From: Anticarsia gemmatalis
Taxonomy: Eukaryota; Arthropoda; Insecta; Lepidoptera; Erebidae
Reading direction: 5' to 3'
Length of the DNA stretch: 64,000 bases
Assembly (NCBI RefSeq): GCF_050436995.1
Contig: NC_134776.1
Location: 16,037,001 to 16,101,000 of the forward strand
The notes beneath the pieces were generated by a model. The model was given only the letters and a program-made list of their open reading frames with translations. It did no database searches and was not told the DNA's origin. A program made the position numbers and the translations under genes. This document shows, in pieces, positions 47,192-60,700 of this stretch. How positions within the stretch are numbered: the stretch's first letter is position 1; each line of letters begins with the position of its first letter.

Positions 47192-48799
47192 CTTCAATAA
47201 TTTGATCGTGCTACACAGTTACGTAGTTATAAACAGTCACATCCAAACCCGAAAATCACAAGGCAAGTTAGCTTACAACTAACTAGTGTACGAGAGTACG
47301 AATGATCTTCACAATCCCCCAGTTAATATCCACCAATAGCACATCTCATAGTGACACGTGATATTGATGATATAACGACATAGCACTACATTCGGTGTGA
47401 GGAGCTCGCTATCCAAACATTTCTATTACAATCCCTGTAATGTTAACTGGCCAAACGATTCATTACTCAATGGAATTGTTGAAATCTCCACTGAACTTTC
47501 CCATGTCTTTTACGTCCAGGTATTGACTATATAAATATACGACATGATACTATTGAAATACATGACAATATGTAACGATCGGTCAAAACAAATTCATTAA
47601 AAATGATTACTAAAATAACCACAACAATAACTTTTACACTTTTAAATAAAATATGAATAACGAAATGATGGGACAAAACAATAACATGATAAATATAAAA
47701 ACGCGAATTCACAGTAAATAAAATCATTCTCGATAAAAAAAATAACAAAATTATATTATTTAATTTGACATTGTATAAACCCAATTCATATAATTTATCT
47801 AAAATAATTCAAATAATATTTACACGTTATAAGTTCCACATAAACTATTTGTTAATAAAAGAACATAAACCGTCACGGACATTTCACAGGTCGTGGACGA
47901 TGCACTGTCTCAAAAAAGACGAAATTATTTACCTAGTCACTAAAAAATCAGTAACGAGATCAAGAAAAATAGTAAAATATTACAATTTACAATAATATAT
48001 AAATGTTCCTGTGAAACGTCGTCAAATGGCACGTTGATTCCAAATCAAATAACATGTAGATAAGAACGTAATAACACACTCACACTTTGGTTTTTGATTC
48101 AGATAACAAACTATAGTATAAATATGAGTTCGAACAATACATGCTGACAGACGGCGAATATAAAAACAATTACATAATAACCTTTACCTCCATATAATCT
48201 TGTCTATTTTCTATGAAAATTAAATAGTTTGTTAGATGTTGCACAGCCTTTTAACACAAAATACAGAAAACAAGAAACAGCGCGATAAAATATCTAAAAT
48301 CATAACATGTTCCTGTTAAAACCTAAATTGTTTCACAGAATAATCTAAATAATAATCTAGTACACAACAGCAACGTACATAAATGAATGTAATATAACTA
48401 TAGGATGTTTTAATGCACATATACTTGCTTGCATTGATTATGATGTTCCAATTCGATACCAAAGGTATTTCTAGGTGTTATATTATATGGCATTGTAGTT
48501 GCGACATAACTAAAGATACAAAACGAATTGGCAAGTTCATCTTATGGGTATAGCACACACGATACTTAGTAACTTTTCTATTGTTTGACACATAAAAGCC
48601 CTTTTACTAAAATTCGCGTAAAGAATGATACTAAAACACGATATAGTATCGATGTGACGGCGACATCGATCGTATAGAAGTGTGTGCTATATCCGTTATG
48701 TATACGTACATCTTGTAATTAGATGGAAACAAACATAACGTCTAAACAGTGTGGGGGAAACGCAGCACCATTGCCGTGGTAGTGGGGGGTGTTGGCCTC

Positions 48800-51700
48800 T
48801 TACTGAGGCATATGTTGATGGTGGTTGTTGGGGTGCGGCGGCTGCTGCTGAGGGTAGCCGGTGATCGCCCTCGGCGTGCCCGCCTCGTAAACTATTTGTG
48901 CCGGAATACGCTGGTTCTGCTGTAGTTCTTCGGGATTCACGTACGGTGACTGCACCTATAAATTTGTTTAGAATTTTTATTATGTATATCTTCACACCGA
49001 ACTTGATGAGACTTGTATAAGCTCGACTCTAACGATAATATAGTTCTAGGCCGACACATAGCACACAAATATATAACCATTAAAAATGGTATATTCTAGT
49101 GAATATATACGTATACGTCCGTGTACGTTCGAGCTTAGACACGTCTAAACACGCCCGGTGTAACACGATCACACGGATTAACTGTCGTATCATGCCCAGC
49201 CTGATTGCCTGATTGTGAATCATGTCAAATGAGAAGATAGTTGCAGTTTTACTTCTTAATGACACAATAAATTTATAATTGGTATGTTCTTTAATTGAAG
49301 AAATCAAATTCGATATTTCACTAAATTAATTGGAAGGCATAAAAGGCAAGAGACAGCTATCTTCTTATTTATAGTGCCTGATTTTATTTCACTGTTAGGT
49401 TATGTGTTACATTGACATGAAAGTGCACCTGAATTTGAAATATGATGAAGTTAACGCCACAATGAGCACACAATGTTTTAAATGATGTTCAAATTTATGA
49501 ATCCTTAAGCATGATTCATGTCAATGATTGTTGCTTTATTTATTTCTTAGGCTTTTTTGTAGCCAGCATCTACTTTACCCAGATTTGACTGAATATTCCA
49601 CCGAGCCTCACCGGAAATTCGAATTTATGATAATAATTAAGGATTAGTTTCACATTAAGTATCCCATTTACATTCTAGACAACCCGATCGCAACTATGGC
49701 CTTTGGAATTTACTCTAGAAACAACGCTAAGCCAATCATAGGGGCTCCATTGACGGGATTAGTTATAATGAAAATATAAGATATAAATATTTGATAAAAA
49801 ATATGACTATATATAATATAAAAAATGCTATTATATGAACAATATAGTATAAATGCAACTTAGGTAATGGCATAAAATTGCAGCAATAACTCAAACTGTA
49901 CTGTTGGCGATCTAGTAGTAGTAGTAGTAGTCAATAAGATCGCTATTCAACAAGAAGCGGAATTGAATAAAAGAGTAAATTGATGATGAAAAAGTATAAC
50001 TTACGTTGATCAGAGGCTGGAGTATGCCAAGCCTTGCTAGCAGCAGTTGTTCCTTTACCTGGCGCAGTTCCTCCTGCTGCCTCACTATCATTTGCTGCAA
50101 CTCCTCGTGTTTCCGTTGCAACTGCTCCTGCCACAGCCACTAACTTGTATCATGCAATAGGAAGCATTTGCCAATGCTCGGGGGAATGTACTACTCGGAT
50201 AAACTCAAAGTAGATGCAAACATTTATATCGGGACCATGCTCTTGTTTGTGTAATTTGCAAATTATTGTATCTATGGCTACGAATTAATAAATAATAATG
50301 TAGTTCATGCGTCGATGTGTTATCTTCGCGGAACTCACCTGTACCTGCGCTTGGTCGGGCGAGACTACGATGGGTAGCGGCGGTATGGGCAGCGGCAGCA
50401 CGCCGGGCACGCCCACCGTGTTCACGTACGGAGCGGGGTCTAAGTACTGGGCGCCCATGCCGTGCTGCGGCGCCGGTGCTGGCTCGTTATTCTTGTGAGT
50501 CTATAAAAAACACTGTGTTATTACGGCAAAACACAAAACACGGGGCAAAACACGAGGTTTTTGTCATGAAGTTGTCAGGAATTTGTGTGTGGTAAAATTA
50601 GAAAGTTGTGATGATTTGAAATTTGTACATATACATTTTTTACCAACAACCTATTGCCAAAAGAGTAATGTAAGACTGGTACAAAATACTACATAGTAAA
50701 AAGATCTAAGCCTAGACCTATCTAGTTCGATCATTCATATACTATCCTATGGTCCCGAGCTTTAATGAGTAAACATTATAGATGGGGTGAGTAAATTGGT
50801 GCTCATTACCGTTGCATTGTAAAATACTTCTAAGGTGTCAATCACAAAGTCAAGCATTACCAATTGAGTCTCGTTGAAAAGTTCAATGCAGTTCAATGTT
50901 TTTATCACTTCTAGCCAACAACGATAAAAAAAAGGTTAAAGGTCCCTAATTTACCTAAGATACTTGTTATAAAATAATTTCATAATTTCTAATAAATGGC
51001 TTTCCAATATTTCTTTGAAGTGTTTGGGTCCACTTTTTTAAACTGCATTGTTTGGTACCAGTTCTATATTTTATTTTATTTTAGTTCTATATTTAAAGCT
51101 CCTGTTATACCCGAAATTAGGCGTAGGCAGATTTCTGTTGCTGGCTAAATTATTTGTAATAACACTTTTACAACCAGGAGTGTCAAAATTCCTCCTGAAT
51201 CAATAAACGGTATTTGATAATGATATAGCATAATTACCTCGCGCATACTATTCCGCTGCGAGGAGCGTGACTCGCCGGAGAGCGACGCGGTGTCGGAGCC
51301 GTTGTACCGGACGTGCGAGGCCCGCGTCCACGACGCGCCCGCTGTCGCCGCCGTGCCCGCCGTGGCCACCGTGCCCGTCGTACTGCCCGCCGACGCCGAC
51401 TTCACTGAAGCTGCCTGAAATACAAGGAAAGACAAAAAGTCAGTTATACACTTGTCTTATATACTTCAAATCTATACTAACATTATAAAGCTGAAGAGTT
51501 TGTTTGTCTGACCGCGCTAATCTCAGGAACTACTGGTCCGATTAGGAAAATTCTTTCAGTGTTAGATAGCCCATTCATCGAGGAATTCTATAGGTTATAT
51601 ATCATCACGCTAGAGTACCAGTAAAAAATGATACAAATACAGGGAAAATTATGACCCATTATCTCTAATGTGACGCAAGCGAAGTTGCGAGGATCAGCTA

Positions 51701-54700
51701 ATTGTAAAATAAAGATTTTTTGAAGGAATATACCCGAAGATATACTTTGGTGATTACCACTTTAACCATGGTATCAGAACAGCTATCAAATGCAATGATA
51801 TCATCGCTGAACTACACAAATAGAAGGTGCTAGATCATTTTGAACCAAGAATAACCTCTTTGTACCACTTATCCACAGATTTGGACAGGAACAAGCCTCT
51901 CGACTCCTCAGCGAGGCGCAAAGTACAAGTCACTGTGATCAATCACGAGACGATTGACGTCATAATCATTGGACAGTGGTACTTTAGTGTGTCCATCACG
52001 ATTGCATAACATATTCACACTACCGATGTCACTCAGCTCGGGCATTCACACAACGTAAACTAACCATGTTTATTAAGAAAACATTTGTCTAATGTCCCGA
52101 GGTATTGCAAAAACTGACAAAATTATGGGCACCAAAATAAGACCCTAGACAATATCAGTGAACCATGGAAATATTTATGGAGTGTTAGAAGTGACTTCAC
52201 TTGCAACAGTAGTTTAGTCAATGTAACAGTAGTGACTAAACGTAATAATGAACAGTCACTGTGACAGTTACTACAATAAGCGTCGGTACAAATTGATTAT
52301 GATTACACAGTTATTAGGTTAATATGAGGTAAAACACGCAGCGGCAATTTATATTTTCATTCATAAATATTGCATACAAAATGCAGACAATGTTCGTGAC
52401 TGCACAAAAGTACTAAGTAAAGAATTGTACTCACATCACTCGAACACGAGTCAAAATCAAGATGCATACATTCTCACATCTTCAATGCATTAAAATGGAC
52501 CAACTTGATTAACTTGACCGAGTAAACCGAGAGTTTTGACTTAAATCGAGTTAGCGAGTTAAACTGTACTCGAGTATGGAACGGTAAAGAAAGTAAAAGA
52601 ATGAAAAAAAATACTTGCCTGATCACTGACTTGTGACATAGGTTGATAGGAGGTGTTGCCAAAAGCATCGCTCGCCTCGGAGAGGTAGGAAGGTGACATG
52701 GAAACCATGGCGTCATCCGAAGGTGCTTCTTTCATGACTCCTCTGTTCACCTCCGCCTCGCTCACGGTGTCAGCCTCGGCGCCTTCTTGCTTCATACTCT
52801 TCGCGATGTCTGCGTAGCTGTAAACAAAAAGCCTTGTCAGCTCACGTTGTCAAAACATGCGGTTCCGACGACTTTACGCAATTTCATGTACGCAACTTCC
52901 TGGTGACCCCGTTGCAAAATGTTTTCTTTACAAAAATCCTACCTCGCTTGATTAATACATTAGTGTGATATTTTTTATTCAATATAGGCAGATTTATAAA
53001 TACAAATGTATACGAATCGTCTTAACTCACCTGAGCTAGACTAATGAATGATACGGAGGTACTAAAATAGTTTCTTTGATAGGAAAATAGAAAATACTTC
53101 AATATGACAATGCTCCCAAACCAACTGATATCCCGATCCGCCTCGGAGGATGGCGCAACTAGTACTGGCTCATTTGAACAATCCCGGCGCCTATTTATAC
53201 TTCGACAGTACTTTGAAGCTTTAAGAATAAGATTACAGGGCAGAAGTCTTACAAGTAAAGCTTTAGAGACAAAAAGAGTTTTGTGAAACAATCAAGTGGT
53301 ACTTGTTGTCGCTCACGTGTACGTTGTTTTTGCAGCAATATCCTATCTGTGTTTCGCAACCTTTATGCGTACGGGTCACGCGCAGTAAGGCGTGCTGCTG
53401 GCAACGTTCTTGCACAGCATGTACACATATATGATGGCGTAGCTGTTTTATACACACACCTAACCACGCAGACTGTCTGTTTAGCACCGCGTGCTCAAGA
53501 TCGTGACTTAGCCGGCACAATTAATACCTAAGTTTAAGCACAAATAAAACTATATTACTAGGTACGACAAAGTAACTAGGTTTATTGCAAAGGTCCAACT
53601 CGATAACGAAATCGATCGAATTGTAAAAAGTATCATAATTAGAGAAAAAAATCGAAGTAATGAAAACTGCTAGGCTAGGGCTACTGAATGAAATATATTA
53701 TTTCTAAAATAATTTCGACGCAAAAAGGATTTTACACACATTTAAATGGCAACTCCTTACTGTATCTAAAGAAATATTCTAATCTAATAGGACCTAAAAC
53801 ACCAACAATATTGTCATCATGACCATCAGTATTGTATCGTGACCACAGAGAAGAAAATTAAATACTATCGCTATTTCTATTACGACCAAATGCAATGATC
53901 GCTAATCACAAAATCCCGGGTTCTATTTACTGTCAGATAATCTCAATAGCAGGTCAATTTGGTAATGTGCCCGGTTAATGGCAATAAACTCAGACCTATA
54001 CTCGTATGATTTGGAATGAAACAAAGAACGAACGAGCTCCCAAGTATATAAAGACGAACTCCCATTACATTTGAGCTTTATCGCTTGTTATCATTGTATT
54101 TTGTTACCACATTTAGTTAAGATTTCACAACCGTGTCCAGATTTGAGGTAAACTGTACCCTTTTAGCATTATTACAATTTCTTTAAATTAGAGCAATATT
54201 TTTACATAGGTACATTGGTTTTGCAAAAGGTGTCTAAACATCCAGCATGCATTCCTACTAGATGCAAATGGGTGCAATGCGCCGCGCCGGTCAATTAAGT
54301 AGGTCAACACACAATTGGACAGAAATAGTTATTTATCGATTGCGATATGAAGTTCGCAAGTCAATCTTAACAAAATTGAATGATTGAACACCATATATCA
54401 ATGTAGCATTCAACTCGTTATAACATTAATGTATCAAACACTGATTTGTTTCTCTTTGTATGAGATCTATAACAAGACGGAGGGCGATAGTTTCGAAAAT
54501 TTTGAGTGGCACACAAGAGTCCTACTGTTACTACGTTACTCATCAAAGGGACAGAAATAGCACAGGGCTTAAGTATTCTTCTTTTATCATGTCAACCAAG
54601 TGTTTAAATTGATCCAGCCAATCCTGACCTTTGACTTGGCTCAACAAGAGCTGTCGTAATTGGCTATGAGTGCATCTATCAGCGTGTCGGACCACATCCT

Positions 54701-57700
54701 TCCTCTCATATCATCTCGTATTGTGAAGGTGCAACATTGATGTCGAATACATCCAAGACATTTTCTTCGTATTTGATTTGATTCAAAGAATTTATCGGAC
54801 GGTTTCATCATTTCCGTATCAGTTACTTATTCAAGTTAAATCAAAAAGATTTTTTCATACATTTACTATTCATTTCAAACTTTATCTATAGGGCAGATTT
54901 CACTAAACCCGCAAAAAAATGATCAAAAGTAAGTATTTAGATTTTTTTTGTAAATAAATCTACGGTTGAGCAAATCATAAGAATCAATATCAATTTTAGA
55001 GACCGGATATGCCAGGTTCACTTACACATGGTTTTATGTATCGATTGTTTCATAACAAAGATAAAGAAAGTCTTTGTTATTCTTATAGAACAATTGGAGC
55101 TAGTTTAGTAGAAAGGACTCGTGAGGAGAATGTGACTCTTTCTAATGTTACGTGTTTTGCATCACGTGAATAACGTAATTTCTCATTAACCGCATAATTT
55201 ATGATTTTGTTTGCAACAAAAGGCATAATATATTTTCTAATAATGCACTTACAAACGTTTGATACTTCCAGAAAATAATATTTAATTCTAGAAGTATTCA
55301 AAACAATGTATTTGTGTCCTTTTCACTCAGAGTTCGATATATTTCCTTGAAATATTCCATTTAATGAAATCAGCACTCTCCGTGCAAGTAGTCGACGTAT
55401 TGAAAATATTATTTATAGAGCTGTATACAATACGAATTCTAGAAATTCCGGGGAATTTAATTACCTAATGAGAATGTTGCGTTTCTAGGAAGCTACAGTA
55501 CGTTGAAGTTAATATATTAATATTACCTTAAAGGGCTTCATATAAGAAACCTATCAGAATTTGCACTATACTAAATGTATTTCAATATTTTGTGATCTCG
55601 TAGCCGTCGTAGTGCGCTGTCGTACAAATTTTATAAGCTACTAGCGGACCCGACAGACGTTGTACTGTCTACACGTCTTTAGTTTGTAAAAATTTATTAA
55701 AAAACATTGTCCAGCGGACAAAAATGTGAATGTAAACCATTCTTAGATATCCTTGAACACACACACAAAAAATCATCAAAATCGGTCCAGTCGTTTAAGC
55801 GAAGTTCAGTGACACACACACTTACAGAAGAATTATATATACAAAGATGTAAATTGGACGTGCATTCTACACTAGTTATGCCTTTTAAAATTAAATTCTC
55901 AAATAACTTTTCAGTAAGAAATAGCTTAATTGTTAAATAAATAAGTATACTAATGTTTTAATGTATTGCACATTGTATGTTTTATACAACTACACTTTTA
56001 ACGAAATGTGTGCCGTAATGGAAAAGTTGCAAGTTCGCCTGGCCTAATGATGCTCCCAGTTCGTGAACTGCATTCGTCTAATACGTTAATCCATGTTAGG
56101 AATTTTGAACGCATACGATGTAATTGGTTTTCTTTTGTCAAGCTGGATTCAGTTTATAATCATAACACTTAAAAACACTTCTCGTTATAGCAAGATAGCA
56201 CATTTTTCGATAAGTCAAGAAGCCATATACTAAGCCAAACTTTGCACTTAAACGGTGACAAAGGGTTTGTTTATTAAAGAGGGGAGTGCATAAAAATACT
56301 CGTAGACGCTTGAATCTCTATAAAATTCCCCTTCTGCGTCAAAACTTTTCCGACATACGTACAATGCAACAAATGCTTGGGGTCGTTGAACGTTTAAACT
56401 CAATGTTATGATTCGTGTTTAGGTTTTTCTTTCGTATTATTACGTTGTACTAATAAATATTAATTCGTTTACGAATTGTTGTATTGGCCCTTACGTTGCT
56501 ATTGCCAAATTAGCAACCAACCTCCTTGATGTATGGATTTACTAACGGTAGTCGCCAGCCGCGCCAGTGTTTTTCCGCGCTGATTGGACTTAAGAGGAAA
56601 AGTAATTTCGGAGTTTTATAACTTGAATCGATTGCTATATTTTGAGAACAATCGATTTTGCGCATTTGCGGCACACCCAATCAATAATATGGCAACCTAA
56701 TGCGTCATAGAATATCTAATTACACAAAAATGGTGCAACTTAACAGAAACGATATATGATCAATAACTGCTGAACGGGGAAACGTAACAAACATTTGCAT
56801 AAGCTAAACGTTTACAAGCGCAAAGGTACACCGTTAGTGGGTCAACTGAAGCAGGAATCATTTTACGTAGGCACCAACAGAACTCGCATAATGACGAACA
56901 TAGAAATTTAAATTTTGTCACTAAGCGCGAATATAGATATAGAATACGTAAACAAGGTTGTTCTCATACTACGAGTATTGACAGATTTACATTCAGATCG
57001 GCTTAGAAATTGTACCTATTTCGATACCCTACCTACTTGGGGCAGGTGGGAGTAACATTTGATTGAAATGAAACCTAACCAAAACCTTATCGGTCGCTGG
57101 TTCGTTTCACCAAGTGTGGGGACTTTGTTGAGTATTCTACTCGAAAATTCAATTTCATGGTGGCCGTCGTGTACACGTGATATGAGCCTTTGATATTTGA
57201 CAATAGGACAGGTATCTGGCAGTCGTGGAATTTGTAAAGCAAGCTATATTGGGTGCAGGGCGCCGTCAAACCTTTCTGGGAATCACATCCATACGTACAA
57301 GCTGACCAAGAGCCAAGTGGAAAATATGGATATTTAAATTTATTCAATTTTAAAAGACAGGTAACTCTCGCCAATGGATTTAATTGAATCTCTCTGGTTT
57401 TAAACTACACCTAGTCCGGAAACAATCTATGATTCACATAAATACTTGTTATGCAGGTATGCGAACCAAATTCACGACACCCTATCAATGTTAAACCAAA
57501 ATGTTTTGGCCGATATTTACAAAATCGAAATGCAGACTGTATTATCGGATTAAACTACGTTTAGTCAACTATAAATTTAACCCATTACTGTCCCACTGCT
57601 GGGCAAGGGTCTCCTCCCGTAATGAGGGAGGGGTTAGGCCTTGAGTCCACCACGCTGGCCAAGTGCGGGTTGGGGACTTTGCATGCCCTCAATAAATGTA

Positions 57701-60700
57701 TTAAACAAATTTTAGGCATGCAAGGTTTCCTCACGATGTTTTCCTTCACCGTTGGAGCATGTGATAATTATTTCTAATACACACATAACTTCGAAAAGTC
57801 ATTGGTGTGTTGCCTCGGGTTCGAACCTGCGACCACTTGCGTGGGAGGTGCCAACTTATACCACTCGGCTATCACCGCTCCTTTAGTCAACTACCATCCA
57901 TCATATTCTTGATGCAGAACTCTTCGCAGGTCGCAATTGACCAATTGTTCTCCGTTTACCATATCATGTGTCTACACACAATTATAGAACGTAAGCGTTG
58001 TATTTCTATTTTGATTACACATCGTTTTACCCTATAAGTCAATGATCTAGCATTAGTTGCGGTGCTTGCAGATTCTACACCAACAATAACAGCTCTATCT
58101 ACGAATGTTTATAGTCCAGTCATTATAGTAAGTTCACCTCGGAATTCGAGATACCCAGCTGTAAGTCTGTAAATACTTGTATATTGACACCCTAAAAGTT
58201 GTCTCAAAACCTACATATGGTAGGGTGTACGCAACTATAAAATTTCAAGGTCCAAAGTCCCAAAAACCGGTTTTTTGAGCTTTTTTGTAAATATCTCATT
58301 TCCTATGGAATTTTTGCATTCGTATTCATTACCAATATTGTACAGTATAAAATTCTCTACAAATTTTGTTTGAATTTTTTTTTTTACGGTGAACCGTTTT
58401 CGAGATAGAGGGCGGAGAGCGCGCGGTCACAGGATCATTTCAAGTCAACCGGTGCCTCCGGTCGAAGATGCGCCATATATAGTTGATGAACTATCGATAA
58501 ATCAATGATTATAATAATAAATAAATTTAACCCATTACTGTCCCACTGCTGAGCAAGGGTCTTCTCCCGTAATGAGGGAGGGGTTAGGCCTTGAGTCCAC
58601 CACGCTGGCCAAGTGCGGGTTGGGGACTTTGCATGCCCTCAATAAATGTATTTAACAAATTTTATTCATGCAAGGTTTCCTCACGATGTTTTCCTTCACC
58701 GTTGGAGCATGTGACAATTATTTCTAATACACACATAACTTCGAAAAGTCATTGGTGTCATCATTTTCTTCATAATTATATTAAATCTATATCTTTTCAA
58801 TAATACTGATTTATTTGTTTTTTTTTCATCATGTAAGAAGTTATTAATATTAATTAGGTTAAAATTCAAATATAGTGCCTATATTTTCATGAAAAATTCT
58901 GCAATTACATGGGCAGGTAAGTGTTGATAAGTTAATTAATACTGAATAAAAAGTGGATAGGTTATGAAAAAAATTATAAAAAATAATGTAATAGTTAATA
59001 GAAATTGACAAATATTCATTAATCATTGATTTATCGATAGTTCATCAACTATAATATATATGGCGCATCTTCGACCGGAGGCACCGGTTGACTTGAAATG
59101 ATCCTGTGACCGCGCGCTCTCCCCCCTCTATCTCGAAAACGGTTCACCGTAAAAAAAAAATTCAAACAAAATTTGTAGAGAATTTTATACTGTACAATAT
59201 TGGTAATGAATACGAATGCAAAAATTCCATAGGAAATGAGATATTTACAAAAAAAGCTCAAAAAACCGGTTTTTGGGACTTTGGACCTTGAAATTTTATA
59301 GTTGCGTACACCCTACCATATGTAGGTTTTGAGACAACTTTTAGGGTGTCAATATACAAGTATTTACAGACTTACAGCTGGGTATCTCGAATTCCGAGAT
59401 TCTTACCTAATTTAAGCTTAATTGACTGCACTATTATAAGTACGTCAAAAGAATACGTTTGACAAACGTAGCACTTCTATCGGTATATATTTTAATTCGA
59501 TACCAACGAGATCAATCACGATAGTATGTAAAATACCCTGAAACTATAATATGAACTCAATTTTATTCGAATACGTGTATATTTTTAGAAACGACTATAT
59601 CACTTTGCTTCCGTGTACATCTGAGTAAACGAACCGTTTTTTCACTAATGAAAATTAGAATAGTAATGTTATTGGTGTAAGTCCCGAGGTAAAGAAGATT
59701 CGCGCGTTAATACAAACAAATCTTTAATTTCATCTATGATTTGTTTATCAAAATCCACATTACAATAATTAACTGGTATTTAATAAAAAGTTGTAATATT
59801 TTTAGTCGACAGCATACCACGGCTCCCTGCGTCTAAAGCAGTCTAAGCCCGAATGTGTACATATTACATAAACCAAAAAAACAATGCTTTTTTAACATGA
59901 TATCAAAATTGTAAATTACAGATTCACGTTACAATGAAAGTAAGTAAAACTGGCAATAAATATATTGCGTCCTGAAAGAATAATTAATGGATGCGCTTTG
60001 AATACATTATAAAAAAATAGTCTAAATTTCCCAAAAGCCGCAGTTGTAAACAAACACCATTTGAATCTATAACACTTTACTATGAACACAAAATTTACAC
60101 GAACATTATGTTAAGCACCGTCTTACTTTTAGAATAAAATCTTTAAACTTCTGTGTTAACAGTTAAAAAAAATATGGGTTATTATTAAAAACTATACTTT
60201 AACTATATGTGCCTGATTAATCAAAATATATAATTTATCTCTACCTCGGGAAATTAAACACAAAGATCGCGAGAAAATCTTTTCCTCGTGGACTAAATCG
60301 CAAAAGACAGTTATGCATACAAATCAAAATCATATTATTAAACGCCGTCTAAGAAAATTCAAATATACAAAGATCGCAAGAAAACTTTCCTCGTGGACTA
60401 ACAGCCAGTTTCGCAAAAAGACAGTTATGCATATAATCAAAAGCACTATCTTTTAATCTCTAGAGAGATCTATTAGAATTATTCAGAGAGCGCGAACAGG
60501 CATCTAAATTCATTTCCCTGACGTATTGGAGCACTTTGCATAATGTATCGGGAAGCTCGGAGATAATGTCGCGTCGCATTCCTATGCACGTGTCGTGTTT
60601 GTATCAAACATTCTAAATTGAACTGACAACTCTTATATACAGTGGGTCAACGATAAACTAACCAGATATGAACATATGGACCAATGTGTCTGTACAATGC

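Larger units (their letters stand above)
43123..48799. other. Convergent interval: ABCB-B 3' UTR and probable Clock 3' UTR
   Basis: No coding gene is supported here. The left edge holds the ABCB-B 3' UTR. The Clock stop codon lies at the right edge, so Clock 3' UTR must extend leftwards by an unknown amount. Minus-strand AATAAA sites (TTTATT on plus) occur near 43412, 43720 and 43741. Short frames such as 45770-45967 have no recognisable product. An inverted repeat is at 47060-47191. Confidence 0.5.

Noticed and set aside
48696..48995. Minus-strand 99-codon frame over the last Clock exon
   Set aside because: It is in a different frame. The frame joined from the previous Clock exon (VQSPYVNPEELQQ…) ends at 48800 and fits CLOCK.
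49912..49932. GTA trinucleotide run as a notable microsatellite
   Set aside because: It is only about seven units and intronic or near the exon edge; it does not alter coding sequence.
53104..53286. Extra Clock exon near 53100-53300
   Set aside because: The exons at 61614 and 52817 join without a gap to the expected CLOCK sequence (VVSYAD), leaving no place for another exon.
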